Origin: Paenibacillus radicibacter | GTDB lineage: Bacteria; Bacillota; Bacilli; Paenibacillales; NBRC-103111 | Direction of reading: 5' to 3' | Assembly (NCBI RefSeq): GCF_024721995.1 | Contig: NZ_JANQBC010000010.1 | Span: 62,001-126,000 of the forward strand | DNA length: 64,000 bases | Shown: piece after piece, positions 47,205 through 55,906 of the stretch | How the letters are laid out: each line of letters opens with the position of its first letter | Position numbering within the stretch: the first letter of the stretch is position 1 | The notes under the pieces: model-generated | What the model was told of the DNA's origin: nothing | What the model saw: only the letters and a program-made list of their open reading frames with translations | The model's database searches: none | Translations under genes and position numbers: made by a program

Positions 47205-47720
47205 ATGAACTCAACTCATCAAATCGAAGAAGTATTTGAAGCCGTACAGACGGGGGATGCGGCTAAGTTAAAGGAAATTCTTCACTCCAACCCTACTCTC
47301 GCCAATATGGAAAATAGCGACGGGCACACGCCACTTGGCTATGCGGCACATTTAGGTCATGCCAATGTTGCAGCGGTATTGCTAGAGTTCGGTGCAGATG
47401 TGAATGCAATCTCTCATTCCAAAGTATCTTACATCCCTTCCAACACAGCTCTGCACGCGGCAATCGCGGGTAAGCGGAACTTGGACGTGATTAAGCTATT
47501 ACTGTCTCAGAGCGCACAGACGCGTATATTAGATAGTAACGGTCATACATGCTTACATACTGCTGCTTTCCATGATGACAATGTGGAGATCATTCGTTTG
47601 TTGATCGAGCATGGTGCAGATGTACAAGCTCATGCTGAAGGTGGCGTTACGGCGCTAACACTTGCAACCGAGCAGGGCAATCATCAAGTTGCAGAATTGC
47701 TTCGTGAGTATGGAGCTTGA
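47205..47720 (+). CDS. Ankyrin-repeat protein
   Basis: A 171-residue cytoplasmic protein made of four ankyrin repeats (DGHTPLGYAAHLGHANVAAVLLEFGADVNA, then NTALHAAIAGKRNLDVIKLLL, NGHTCLHTAAFHDDNVEIIRLLIEHGADV and VTALTLATEQGNHQVAELL). It binds proteins; no enzymatic domain is present. AACAGGAGG precedes the ATG. The gene starts only 27 bases after the last CRISPR repeat, so there is no normal promoter space: it is either read through from array 2 or from a promoter inside the last spacer. A role in CRISPR is not implied by the sequence. Confidence 0.88.
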   Translation: MNSTHQIEEVFEAVQTGDAAKLKEILHSNPTLANMENSDGHTPLGYAAHLGHANVAAVLLEFGADVNAISHSKVSYIPSNTALHAAIAGKRNLDVIKLLLSQSAQTRILDSNGHTCLHTAAFHDDNVEIIRLLIEHGADVQAHAEGGVTALTLATEQGNHQVAELLREYGA

Positions 47721-47739
47721 ATTCACTTCCCACAATAAA

Positions 47740-47763
47740 AGCCCTGACATCACCGTCAGGGCT
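47740..47763. terminator. Bidirectional terminator between the ankyrin gene and tagO
   Basis: AGCCCTGAC-ATCACC-GTCAGGGCT, with AATAAAA on the left and CTTGCATTTTCTTTTT on the right. Confidence 0.85.
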
Positions 47764-47777
47764 CTTGCATTTTCTTT

Positions 47778-48722
47778 TTAAATATTAATCAGCAACAGAA
47801 CAATCGACGCCAACGACAAACAAATACTCATTAAGTAAATGATCAGCACCGTCTGTTTCTGTGTTAATCCTGCGGATAGTAAGCGATAGTGCATTTGACT
47901 GCGATCAGCTTGGTAGATTGGTTTGCCAGCGAGCATTCTCTTAGCAACGACATACAGGTTATCGATAATCGGTACACCGAGTGCAAGCACTGGGATAAGA
48001 ACAGAAACAGCTGTAACTTGCTTGAAAGCTCCGTCTAACGCAATCACACCGAGCATGAATCCAATGAACGTCGCGCCAGCATCACCCATATAAATCTTAG
48101 CAGGCGGTTTGTTAAAGATAAGGTAACCAAGCGTTGCACCAACTAGTAAGATAGACATAATTGCGGAGTCGATCTGACCTTTGGATAGTGCAATGATGAA
48201 GAGCGTAATCGCCGCAATCGCGCTAATACCGCCAGATAATCCGTCGAGTCCATCCATAAAGTTGATAACCGTCGTCACGCCGAATATCCATAGAATCGTT
48301 AGAATAAATTGCAACCAAGTCGGCAAGAACACCATCTCATTGGTAAAAGGATTCGTGAATCCCTCGAACGTAATACCTGCGCTAAATGCGATCGCAGCGG
48401 CAGCTACTTGAACGATTAATTTCGGCCATGCTGCAAAATCTTTCGCTTTGGTCTTATACCAATCGTCAATGAGACCAATACCAATAATAAGTAACGAGCC
48501 GATTAGAATCGCAATCGACTTCTGATTCCAATCAATAAATGCGAGATAAGGTATAATGAATCCTAAGAAAATTGCGATACTCGCTAGATGTGGCACGGGT
48601 TCAATATGAATTTTGCGGCTGCTAGGGCGATCGACAAAGTCTAGATTAATGGCAAGCTTGCGAAGCGGTGGAATGAGTGCAATCACGGTTAAGAATGAAC
48701 ATATCGAATATAGTAAATACAT
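47778..48722 (-). CDS. tagO: Undecaprenyl-phosphate GlcNAc-1-phosphate transferase (TagO/WecA type)
   Basis: Membrane enzyme that begins wall teichoic acid or other envelope glycan synthesis by moving GlcNAc-1-P from UDP-GlcNAc to undecaprenyl phosphate. It has 314 residues and about ten transmembrane helices. Family motifs: LDFVDRPSSRKIHIEPVP near the N-terminus, GLIDDWY (Asp-Asp pair), NFMDGLDGLSGG (metal-binding), MGDAGATFIGF and the sugar-specificity loop DRSQMHYRL, whose HLHHRL-like His pattern is partly altered. AGGAGC precedes the ATG. It is monocistronic. Confidence 0.92.
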   Translation of the reverse strand: MYLLYSICSFLTVIALIPPLRKLAINLDFVDRPSSRKIHIEPVPHLASIAIFLGFIIPYLAFIDWNQKSIAILIGSLLIIGIGLIDDWYKTKAKDFAAWPKLIVQVAAAAIAFSAGITFEGFTNPFTNEMVFLPTWLQFILTILWIFGVTTVINFMDGLDGLSGGISAIAAITLFIIALSKGQIDSAIMSILLVGATLGYLIFNKPPAKIYMGDAGATFIGFMLGVIALDGAFKQVTAVSVLIPVLALGVPIIDNLYVVAKRMLAGKPIYQADRSQMHYRLLSAGLTQKQTVLIIYLMSICLSLASIVLLLINI

Positions 48723-48865
48723 ATCCTAGCTCCTATCTAACAATGGTAAATACTAGATTTGTCCTCAGTATAGGCGAAAAAGGAAATAATGTAAAATATA
48801 TTGTTAGTAAATGTAAGTTTTTGTAGTGTAAATGGATGCTGGAGGCGTATGAAAGGAGATTACCG

Positions 48866-50344
48866 ATGTCAAAATTGCAGTCGAGCTCTTCTTTACCTAT
48901 TGATATATCTGAGAATCATGGCTTAGCTTCATCTTATCTTCACGACTTTCTTAACGAGATTGAGCATCTAAACTTAGAAGTAAATAGCTTTATCTTATTG
49001 CAAAATGGCTTCGCCACTGCTCAGTTCTGGAAGAAGCCATATCATAAGGATGCACCTCAATTGCTATACTCGCTTTCCAAAAGCTTCACTTCTATTGCGA
49101 TTGGCATCGCATGGGATCAGGGATTATTGAACTTGGACGATGCCGTTGTTTCCTTTTTCCCAGATAAACTCTCATCACCCATCTCTCCTAATCTAGCAAA
49201 AATGAAAATTCATCATCTGCTCGCCATGAATACGGGACATCAAGATAGCATTTATACCCAAATTGCTTCAGAGCAAGATTGGGTCAAAGCATTCCTCGCG
49301 CAAGAAGTAGATCACGAACCAGGCACTCATTATGTGTACAATACACATGCTACCTATATGCTGTCTGCGATTATTGAGCAGGTGTCAGATGAGAATTTAG
49401 TTGATTTCTTGATGCCAAGATTATTTGAACCGCTCGGCATCGCTAAACCATCGTGGGAGACTTGTCCACTAGGTATTATTGCAGGTGGGATGGGGCTGAG
49501 TTTGAAAACAGAAGACATTGCGAAGTTTGGTCAGATGCTCCTGAATCGTGGGACGTATCTTGGAAAAAGGATTGTATCTGAGGCTTATCTCGATCTGGCT
49601 ACAACGGAGCAAAGTGATAATCGGGCAAGTAACGTAGCGCTTAATCGTCCGGATTCCATGCAGGGTTATGGCTACCAATTTCATTTGTGCCGTTATGGTT
49701 GTTTTCGAGGGGATGGATCATTCGGCCAGATGTGTTTCGTTGCCCCTAAGCAGAACATCGTGATTGCCGTAACGGCAAGCTTTGCGAGTATGCAGCGGCA
49801 ACAGGAGCTTCTGAATCTGATCTATGAACATATTATTTTTCAAGTTAAATCGAATGTTGTACTCGAAGTAGTGTCAAGTGATCGAGAACAGTTTCAGCAT
49901 CGACTTAGCTGTATGGGTTATGCTGATTTAACAGGCATATCTATACCAAGTGGAATACCGAACCTGTCTGGGCGACATTATGTGATGGAAGCGAATCGTC
50001 TGGGTTTGCAGAGGCTAATTGTTGAGATGGATAATAATCGTCTACAGCTACGTACGTTCTATGATGCGAGTGGCGAGCATGTTCTCACATTTGATTTTAC
50101 GAAATCAAGTCATATACAAGATGTATTTATGAAGGATTTGAACTTGCACAAGCAAGAGGTTGTTACATATGCATCATGGCAGGATAGCCAAACGCTGTTG
50201 TTAACCCTCATCTACATTGAGACGCCATATCATGTGACATATACAATCCAGTTTCTAGAGAGAACAATTGATTTTCACTATCAGATGAATGTATCTCTAG
50301 GCAGTAAAGAAGCTCGGTTTACAGGAACTCTATTATATAAATGA
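48866..50344 (+). CDS. Serine hydrolase, beta-lactamase/class C-like
   Basis: A 492-residue protein with no clear signal peptide, so probably cytoplasmic. Residues 25-330 have the beta-lactamase/DD-peptidase/esterase fold: SxxK is in YSLSKSFTS (about residue 68-71), the Tyr motif in HYVYNTHATYML (about 164) and a Gly-rich third motif in GCFRGDGSFGQM. Residues 335-492 form an extra C-terminal beta domain of unknown role. It may be an esterase or peptidase; resistance cannot be inferred. AAAGGAG 7 bases before ATG 48866 fixes the start over 48836. Confidence 0.85.
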   Translation: MSKLQSSSSLPIDISENHGLASSYLHDFLNEIEHLNLEVNSFILLQNGFATAQFWKKPYHKDAPQLLYSLSKSFTSIAIGIAWDQGLLNLDDAVVSFFPDKLSSPISPNLAKMKIHHLLAMNTGHQDSIYTQIASEQDWVKAFLAQEVDHEPGTHYVYNTHATYMLSAIIEQVSDENLVDFLMPRLFEPLGIAKPSWETCPLGIIAGGMGLSLKTEDIAKFGQMLLNRGTYLGKRIVSEAYLDLATTEQSDNRASNVALNRPDSMQGYGYQFHLCRYGCFRGDGSFGQMCFVAPKQNIVIAVTASFASMQRQQELLNLIYEHIIFQVKSNVVLEVVSSDREQFQHRLSCMGYADLTGISIPSGIPNLSGRHYVMEANRLGLQRLIVEMDNNRLQLRTFYDASGEHVLTFDFTKSSHIQDVFMKDLNLHKQEVVTYASWQDSQTLLLTLIYIETPYHVTYTIQFLERTIDFHYQMNVSLGSKEARFTGTLLYK

Positions 50345-50360
50345 AAGTAGTGAAGCAACC

Positions 50361-51239
50361 ATGCGCAGTGAACAAGAAATGTTCGAATTAATCCTAGGTG
50401 TTGCTGATCGTGATGAACGTATACGTGCTGTTTATATGAACGGATCGCGGACGAATCCGAATGTGCCGAAGGATATGTATCAGGATTACGACATTGTATA
50501 TATGGTGACGGAGACGGCATCTTTTATCCAGCAACCCGAATGGGTTGAGGTGTTCGGTGAGCAATTGATTCGGCAGGAGCCGGATCTACTCGATCACAAT
50601 CGCGGGATAGAGATGGACTTTAATCGTTCGTACATGTGCATGATGCTCTTTACGGACGGGAACCGGCTAGATCTACGTCTACTTTCGATAGAAGCGCTCT
50701 TGGAGGAATATAAGAAGGACAGTCTCACGATTCCACTCTTGGATAAAGACAATATACTGCCACAAATTCCACCATCAACAGACCGAGATTACCATGTGAA
50801 ACGTCCGACTGAACCCGAGTATGTGAGCTGCTGCAATGACTTCTGGTGGTGTATGCAGAATGTGGCGAAGGGAATTGCTCGAGACGAACTACCGTATGCG
50901 AAGACGATGTTCGATCAGATTATCCGTGAGAGATTAGATGAGATGCTTGCTTGGTGGGTAGGCGGGAAACATGACTATCAAATCTCAGTCGGCAAAATGG
51001 GCAAATACTTCAAGAACCTGCTCCCAGCACCTTACTGGGACTTATACAAGCAGACGTACGCGGATGCGGATGATGAACACACATGGGGTGCAGTATTCAC
51101 CGCGTGTGAGCTGCTTCGTCAAGTTGCGCAAGAGGTGGCAAGCCAATGTCATTTCACCTACGTCGAGCAAGATGATTGGAACATGATGCTGTACTTGAAC
51201 CGAGTTTATGACGCGACGAGACAAGTGAAGGAAGCGTAA
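50361..51239 (+). CDS. aadK: Aminoglycoside 6-adenylyltransferase-like protein (AadK/AadE family)
   Basis: Nucleotidyltransferase of 292 residues that adenylates streptomycin in characterised relatives. It begins MRSEQEMFELILGVADRDERIRAVYMNGSRTN, matching B. subtilis AadK closely, with the active site GSRTNPNVPKDMYQDYDIVY (GSR and D-x-D) and LDLRLLSIE as the third carboxylate. The conserved KRPTEPEYVSCCNDFWWC also matches. Such genes are chromosomal and intrinsic in many bacilli. The start has a weak ribosome binding site 16 bases behind the previous gene. It ends at a hairpin shared with the convergent CRP/FNR gene. Confidence 0.9.
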   Translation: MRSEQEMFELILGVADRDERIRAVYMNGSRTNPNVPKDMYQDYDIVYMVTETASFIQQPEWVEVFGEQLIRQEPDLLDHNRGIEMDFNRSYMCMMLFTDGNRLDLRLLSIEALLEEYKKDSLTIPLLDKDNILPQIPPSTDRDYHVKRPTEPEYVSCCNDFWWCMQNVAKGIARDELPYAKTMFDQIIRERLDEMLAWWVGGKHDYQISVGKMGKYFKNLLPAPYWDLYKQTYADADDEHTWGAVFTACELLRQVAQEVASQCHFTYVEQDDWNMMLYLNRVYDATRQVKEA

Positions 51240-51262
51240 ACTGAATTATTTTTTTGATAAAA

Positions 51263-51307
51263 AGGGCAGTCCCCCTCGTAGAATTAATCTACTGGAGGTA
51301 CTGCCCT
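51263..51307. terminator. 45-bp bidirectional hairpin terminator, copy 1
   Basis: AGGGCAGT...ACTGCCCT with a second tier CTCGTAGA / TCTACTGGAG and a TTTTTTT tract to the left. It is nearly the same sequence as the hairpin at 54002-54046. Confidence 0.85.
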
Positions 51308-51991
51308 ACTTGCTTCCAGCTCGCTTTGCAGCAAATCCGATCGATGAATAATCCAAGGTTTAGGTTGCAGAGATACGATCTGCCGCTGCACCAAATGTTG
51401 GAGTGTACGAGTGACTGTAACCCGCGTTACACCTGCATATTTAGCCAGGAGATCTTGGGTGAGGGGTAGGCTGAGCGCAATACCCTCTGAGTGGGGTTCG
51501 CCAAATTGATGCATTAATCGAAGTAAATATTTAATAACTAACGTGTGGGTACAAGAATAGGAATCGCCCATATGTCTTGCTAGATTGCGATGAGTCGTCT
51601 CCATAATCTGAAACAGATGCATGAGCAGCCTAGGGTTCTGATTAGCAGACGCCAGGAAACTAGGAATATCTACGACAAGCACGCTGCCTGCTTGAATAAC
51701 TTGTGTACTTGCAATGTATGTTTCATGAAACAATGTATTGTGGCCTACAACATCCCCTTTACTGAAAAACCGCCGTATGCGCTGCTTGCCGCTCGCATCT
51801 GTCTGATAAGCCGTTACAATGCCTTGTATGATGATATAGAAAGAATGCGACTCATCTCCCTCATGAAAGAGATGCTGATGCTTTTGAACATGACGAATCG
51901 TTCCAAGATGATGGGCTTGAACAAGTCGCAGGAAGCTGGACGGATCGTTCCAGTTAAGATGCAAGTGGGGTGTGCGTCTTGTAGGTCTCAT
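51284..51991 (-). CDS. CRP/FNR-family transcriptional regulator
   Basis: A 235-residue regulator. The cyclic-nucleotide-binding fold covers residues 20-140 (LFHEGDESHSFYIIIQGIVTAYQ, GDVVGHNTLFHETYIASTQVIQ); the HTH is near residues 180-205 (LTQDLLAKYAGVTRVTVTRTLQHL). No Cys cluster typical of B. subtilis or E. coli FNR is present (a single Cys at SYSCTH), so it is unlikely to carry an FNR iron-sulfur cluster; the ligand is unknown. AAGGAG lies 10 bases before ATG. The divergent gene and the two TGTGA-N6-TCACA-like boxes between them suggest it controls that gene and itself. Confidence 0.88.
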   Translation of the reverse strand: MRPTRRTPHLHLNWNDPSSFLRLVQAHHLGTIRHVQKHQHLFHEGDESHSFYIIIQGIVTAYQTDASGKQRIRRFFSKGDVVGHNTLFHETYIASTQVIQAGSVLVVDIPSFLASANQNPRLLMHLFQIMETTHRNLARHMGDSYSCTHTLVIKYLLRLMHQFGEPHSEGIALSLPLTQDLLAKYAGVTRVTVTRTLQHLVQRQIVSLQPKPWIIHRSDLLQSELEASRAVPPVD

Positions 51992-52006
51992 GGTGTAATA
52001 ACTCCT

Positions 52007-52022
52007 TGTGAAAAAAATCTCA
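52007..52022. promoter_or_regulatory. CRP/FNR-type box A
   Basis: TGTGAAAAAAATCTCA: TGTGA-N6-TCTCA, 9 of 10 positions of the TGTGA-N6-TCACA consensus, lying just upstream of the regulator's ribosome binding site. Relative to the rightward TATAAT at 52065 it is centred near -62, a class I activator position. Confidence 0.65.
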
Positions 52023-52064
52023 TATTTGGTATACGGTGATACTAAATGGTTTGAAGATCAGTTA

Positions 52065-52070
52065 TATAAT
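52065..52070 (+). promoter_or_regulatory. -10 element of the fumarate-reductase-like gene
   Basis: TATAAT with no good -35 match 17 bases upstream (CTAAAT), as expected of an activator-dependent promoter. Confidence 0.5.
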
Positions 52071-52108
52071 GACTATGGACAATAGTTACATAAGCTTCAC
52101 GATTAATA

Positions 52109-52124
52109 TGTGAAAGTAATCACA
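52109..52124. promoter_or_regulatory. CRP/FNR-type box B
   Basis: TGTGAAAGTAATCACA: a perfect TGTGA-N6-TCACA palindrome, ending 6 bases before the ribosome binding site AAAGGAG of the rightward gene. Downstream of that gene's predicted transcription start it could act as a block; for a leftward promoter it would lie upstream. Confidence 0.75.
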
Positions 52125-52149
52125 AATGTTAAAGGAGAAATTGACTTAT

Positions 52150-53943
52150 ATGCGTATGAGAATAAAACAAACAACGAAGATTTGGCTAAGCGGTTTGCTT
52201 GCCAGCACACTTATCCTTACAACTGCCGGTTGTTCGCTAGGCGACAAGCCGTCCACAGAAGTATCTGGTGTAATGAAATCTGGTGTTTATAAGGCAGAAG
52301 CTGAGGGTTTCCATGGTCAGATTAAAATCGAATTAACGGTAGATAGTGATAAGATTTCTGATATTAAAGTGCTTAAGCATGGTGAAACACCTGGTGTCGG
52401 TGATGTTGCGATTAAGCAAATTCCCGAGAAAGTCATTGCTACACAAAGTTTAAATGTGGACTCCATCTCAGGTGCAACTTTCAGTAGTAAGGGGATCATG
52501 GGTGCGATTACAGCTGCATTAACCGAAGCTGGTGCGAATGTTGAAGAGCTGAAGACGAAGCAAGCACAGCAAGCAGCCAAAGAAGCAATTACGAAAGAAG
52601 CTGATGTTGTTGTCATTGGTGCTGGCGGTGCTGGTCTAGCGGCAGCTGTATCGGCTAAGCAGCAAGGAGCTTCTGTTATTATTATTGATAAAATGTCACG
52701 CATCGGCGGAAACACCGCACTTGCAGGCGGTGCCTATAATGCAGTTGATCCTGAGCGTCAGAAGAAGCAAGGTATTGAAGATTCACTCGACAAGCACTAT
52801 ACACAGACACTAAAGGGCGGAGATAACAAAGCAAATCCTGAGCTTGTTCGTCACTTAGTAGACAATGCCCTTGGCGGTGTGCAATGGCTGGAACAATTAG
52901 GGTTGGAATTCCAAGACGAAGTGTTCACTGTAGCTGGCGCACTATGGCCTAGAAGTCATCGTCCGCTGAATGAACACGGCGGGTTTGTAACTGCATTGCA
53001 AGAATCTATTGAGAAGAACAACATTGAAATTTTACTGCAGACAGAAGCTAAAGAACTGCTTACAGATCAAGGTGCTGTCGTTGGTTTGAAAGGTACATCG
53101 GATGGTGCTGAGATTACAATTCATGCGAAAAAAGGTGTCATTCTAGCGACCGGCGGCTATGCTGCAAGCAAAGAAATGCGCAGTAAGTATCATAAGGGCT
53201 TGCCTACTGATCTCCCAACAACGAACCATCCTGGCGCGACTGGTGATGGACTCATTATGGGTGAAGCAGCTGGTGCTAATCTTGTTGGGATGGACTTTAT
53301 TCAATCCCTACCGCTGGGAGACCCAGAGACAGGAAGTCTAACGGGATGGCTTGCAAAAGGTGTGGAATCCTATATGTTCGTCAACAAGTCAGGTGAGCGC
53401 TTTATTCGTGAGGATGCACGCCGTGATGAGATGACAGCTGCCCTGATGGCGCAGCAAGACAGCATGATGTACGTTATTGCTGACAGCAACACATTCAAAC
53501 CGGGTACGAAGAACAACTTTGACGAAACAATTGAGAAATTAGTGGAGTCTGGTAAAGTTATCGCTGCCGATACCCTAGAGGAACTCGCAAAGAAACTTAA
53601 CATGGACCCTGCGGTGTTCACAGCAACAATTGCAGCGTATAATGAATCGGTTGAAAAAGGTAAGGATCCGAAGTGGGGGCGTGAAATTCTAGAGAAGAAG
53701 ATGGACAAAGCACCGTTCTTTGCTAGTGCACGTAAACCAACAGCTCATCACACGATGGGTGGACTTGAAATTAATACGAAGGCAGAAGTATTGACGAAGG
53801 ATCAGGAAGTGATCCCAGGTCTGTATGCTGCTGGAGAAGTAACAGGCGGCATTCATGGTTCCAACCGCTTAGGTGGTAATGCCATTGCCGATATTATCGT
53901 ATTCGGTAAACAAGCAGGTGCTTCTGCCGCAGCACGTCAGTAA
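52150..53943 (+). CDS. FMN/FAD flavoprotein lipoprotein, fumarate/urocanate reductase-like
   Basis: A 597-residue extracytoplasmic flavoprotein. A signal with lipobox-like TTAGC (Cys at about 28) is followed by an FMN-binding domain (residues 40-130) with SISGATFSS, the SGAT motif where ApbE attaches FMN to Thr. The FAD_binding_2 domain follows (VVVIGAGGAGLAAAVSAKQQGA dinucleotide motif; RIGGNTALAGGAYN) with C-terminal HHTMGGLEIN and GSNRLGGNAIADI, as in flavocytochrome c fumarate reductases. It reduces fumarate, urocanate or a related enoate by extracellular electron transfer in known relatives; the substrate here is not fixed. The start is uncertain: 52150 (AAGGAG 13 bases away), 52156 or 52126. 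Confidence 0.88.
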   Translation: MRMRIKQTTKIWLSGLLASTLILTTAGCSLGDKPSTEVSGVMKSGVYKAEAEGFHGQIKIELTVDSDKISDIKVLKHGETPGVGDVAIKQIPEKVIATQSLNVDSISGATFSSKGIMGAITAALTEAGANVEELKTKQAQQAAKEAITKEADVVVIGAGGAGLAAAVSAKQQGASVIIIDKMSRIGGNTALAGGAYNAVDPERQKKQGIEDSLDKHYTQTLKGGDNKANPELVRHLVDNALGGVQWLEQLGLEFQDEVFTVAGALWPRSHRPLNEHGGFVTALQESIEKNNIEILLQTEAKELLTDQGAVVGLKGTSDGAEITIHAKKGVILATGGYAASKEMRSKYHKGLPTDLPTTNHPGATGDGLIMGEAAGANLVGMDFIQSLPLGDPETGSLTGWLAKGVESYMFVNKSGERFIREDARRDEMTAALMAQQDSMMYVIADSNTFKPGTKNNFDETIEKLVESGKVIAADTLEELAKKLNMDPAVFTATIAAYNESVEKGKDPKWGREILEKKMDKAPFFASARKPTAHHTMGGLEINTKAEVLTKDQEVIPGLYAAGEVTGGIHGSNRLGGNAIADIIVFGKQAGASAAARQ

Positions 53944-54001
53944 ACAAGAGAAACGTTAGATGGCTAACAAGCCGAATCAAGATAATCGTACACGTAACAA
54001 A

Positions 54002-54046
54002 AGGGCAGCTCCTCTCGTAGATTGAATCTACTGGAGGAGCTGCCCT
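54002..54046. terminator. 45-bp bidirectional hairpin terminator, copy 2
   Basis: AGGGCAGCTCCTCTCGTAGA-TTGAA-TCTACTGGAGGAGCTGCCCT followed by ATTTTG. It separates the convergent flavoprotein and M42 genes and resembles the hairpin at 51263-51307. Confidence 0.88.
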
Positions 54047-54058
54047 ATTTTGCATCGA

Positions 54059-55138
54059 TTAAGAGTTCTCTAAGATGGTGTTCAGTGTCGTACGGTCTGT
54101 CTTCTTAACAAGCTGAACTAATAGCTCTTTCGCTGCATCAATATCGTCGGTATGGATAATGGATGCGGAAGTGTGGATATAGCGACCGCATACGCCAATG
54201 ATTGTGGAAGGTACACCAGTTCCGCTGAGGTGAACTTGTCCTGCATCTGTACCGCCTTGAGAGACGAAGTACTGGTAAGGGATCTTATGTGTCTCTGCAG
54301 TATCACGGATAAATTCAACAAGTCCGCGGTGAGTGATCATCGTAGGATCGAGGATACGTAGTAGTGCCCCTTTACCTAATTGACCGAATGCATTGCGATC
54401 TCCCATCGTATCGTTAGCTGCACTGCAATCCAGTCCATAGAAAATATCCGGTTGAATCAGATTCGCCGATGTACGTGCACCGCGAAGTCCTGCTTCTTCT
54501 TGAACGGTTGCACCGCTGTATAGAATGTTCGGAAGCTGAACGTTATCTTGGTGCAATTCTTTCATAAGTTCAATGGCAAGACCTACACCATAACGGTTAT
54601 CCCAAGCTTTTGCCATAATTTTCTTCGGATTCGCAAGCGGAGTGAACGGGCAGATCGGAAGAACGGGAACACCCGGATGAATGCCGAGCGACTCAACATG
54701 CTCTCTGCTGTCTGCACCAATATCTATGTACATTGCACTAATCTCAACAGGCTTTGCACGCGCAGCTGCATCTAATAAGTGAACAGGAACAGAGCCAACC
54801 ACACCTTCAACTGGGCCGTTTGCTGTCATCACTTGTACACGCTGAGCAAGAACAACATTGTTCCACCAACCGCCAAGTCCTTGGAACTTCAGCATGCCGT
54901 TCTCCGTAATTTGTGTAACCATGAAACCAACTTCATCTAAATGACCCGCAACCATGACGCGAGGTCCATTCTCATCACCGCGTCTTACGCCAAATATACT
55001 ACCTAAGCTATCCTGCACGAATTCGTCCGTATATTTGGACAATTCACCTTTCACAAATCCGCGAAGCTCGCGTTCAAACCCCGGCGCTGCCGGAAATTCA
55101 GTTAATGTACGATATAACTCCAAAGTCTCTTGATTCAA
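54059..55138 (-). CDS. M42-family glutamyl aminopeptidase/endoglucanase-like metallopeptidase
   Basis: A cytoplasmic tetrahedral aminopeptidase of about 359 residues with two metals. Metal-ligand motifs: [13 protein letters not shown] (His-Asp), AWDNRYGVG (bridging Asp), [14 protein letters not shown] (catalytic Glu pair), [10 protein letters not shown] (Asp) and [16 protein letters not shown] (His). Closest in pattern to the YsdC/FrvX group. The start is probably TTG 55138, which has GAGGTG 6 bases ahead; GTG 55147 overlaps that ribosome binding site. It probably removes acidic residues from peptides, and could work on peptides imported by the cell's Opp systems. Confidence 0.9.
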   Translation of the reverse strand: MNQETLELYRTLTEFPAAPGFERELRGFVKGELSKYTDEFVQDSLGSIFGVRRGDENGPRVMVAGHLDEVGFMVTQITENGMLKFQGLGGWWNNVVLAQRVQVMTANGPVEGVVGSVPVHLLDAAARAKPVEISAMYIDIGADSREHVESLGIHPGVPVLPICPFTPLANPKKIMAKAWDNRYGVGLAIELMKELHQDNVQLPNILYSGATVQEEAGLRGARTSANLIQPDIFYGLDCSAANDTMGDRNAFGQLGKGALLRILDPTMITHRGLVEFIRDTAETHKIPYQYFVSQGGTDAGQVHLSGTGVPSTIIGVCGRYIHTSASIIHTDDIDAAKELLVQLVKKTDRTTLNTILENS

Positions 55139-55290
55139 ACCAAACACCTCTTTTTAAAAAGTTTCTAGATGAAAATGATTGAAGCTCATCAATTAAGTAT
55201 GAACCTTTATGTTTCGCTATGCAAGCTTATCCATGAATGCTATATTATTGGTATAAAAAGGTTTTAAATACATATTTGGGGTGATTATTC

Positions 55291-55812
55291 GTGTGGATTT
55301 TTGTGCTTTTTGTTGGGCTTGTCCTCTTGCTTTCCATTGGCAGTGCACGTAATGCGAATCGTTTTCGAAGCAAGTTATCCCAGATGATTTTAGTACCTGA
55401 ATTTAAAGGTGAGATGTGGGTTTTGCGTCTAGTACCGCTTGCTGCATTCATCATTTTGCATGTATGGATCCTATTTGTTTTGCAGGATCAACTGCTTGTT
55501 CGAGTTGCGCATGGCATGACGGTGCTCGGTTTGTGGACACATGCTACATTCGGTATTTTCCTTCTTTTATTTAATGGTAAAATGAATCTTCGCAGGACGA
55601 ACTCACAGTTGCTAACGACGGCTATCTCAATTATGACGGCGCTTTATGTGACCCCACTGACTCAGTTTTTGGATGTTTTTACATTCGAGCCGATGTATGT
55701 ACTCGTTGTAAGTTCACTGTTCTTCCTATATGGCTTGGTTGTAATCTTCACGCTATCTAAACAATACGCCATTCAAATCAATGAGCCGATAAGGATTGCC
55801 TCTTATAGATAA
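55291..55812 (+). CDS. Hypothetical membrane protein
   Basis: A 173-residue protein with about five hydrophobic helices (near residues 2-19, 49-70, 75-100, 110-130 and 135-160) and short charged loops (GSARNANRFRSKL). No family is recognised. GTG 55291 follows GGGGTGATTATTC, a good ribosome binding site. It is divergent from the M42 gene and ends at a terminator shared with cotA. Confidence 0.8.
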   Translation: MWIFVLFVGLVLLLSIGSARNANRFRSKLSQMILVPEFKGEMWVLRLVPLAAFIILHVWILFVLQDQLLVRVAHGMTVLGLWTHATFGIFLLLFNGKMNLRRTNSQLLTTAISIMTALYVTPLTQFLDVFTFEPMYVLVVSSLFFLYGLVVIFTLSKQYAIQINEPIRIASYR

Positions 55813-55828
55813 ATTGTTCTAAAAATAG

Positions 55829-55887
55829 ATACACCTGCTTCTGCGTAGTGGAAGGTAAGTAACCACGATGCACATTAGCAGGTGTAT
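55829..55887. terminator. Bidirectional terminator between the membrane-protein gene and the laccase gene
   Basis: ATACACCTGCT pairs perfectly with AGCAGGTGTAT (11 bp) around a long internal loop, flanked by AAAAATA on the left and TTGTTATTT on the right. Confidence 0.8.
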
Positions 55888-55906
55888 TTGTTATTTGTAG
55901 AAGAAA

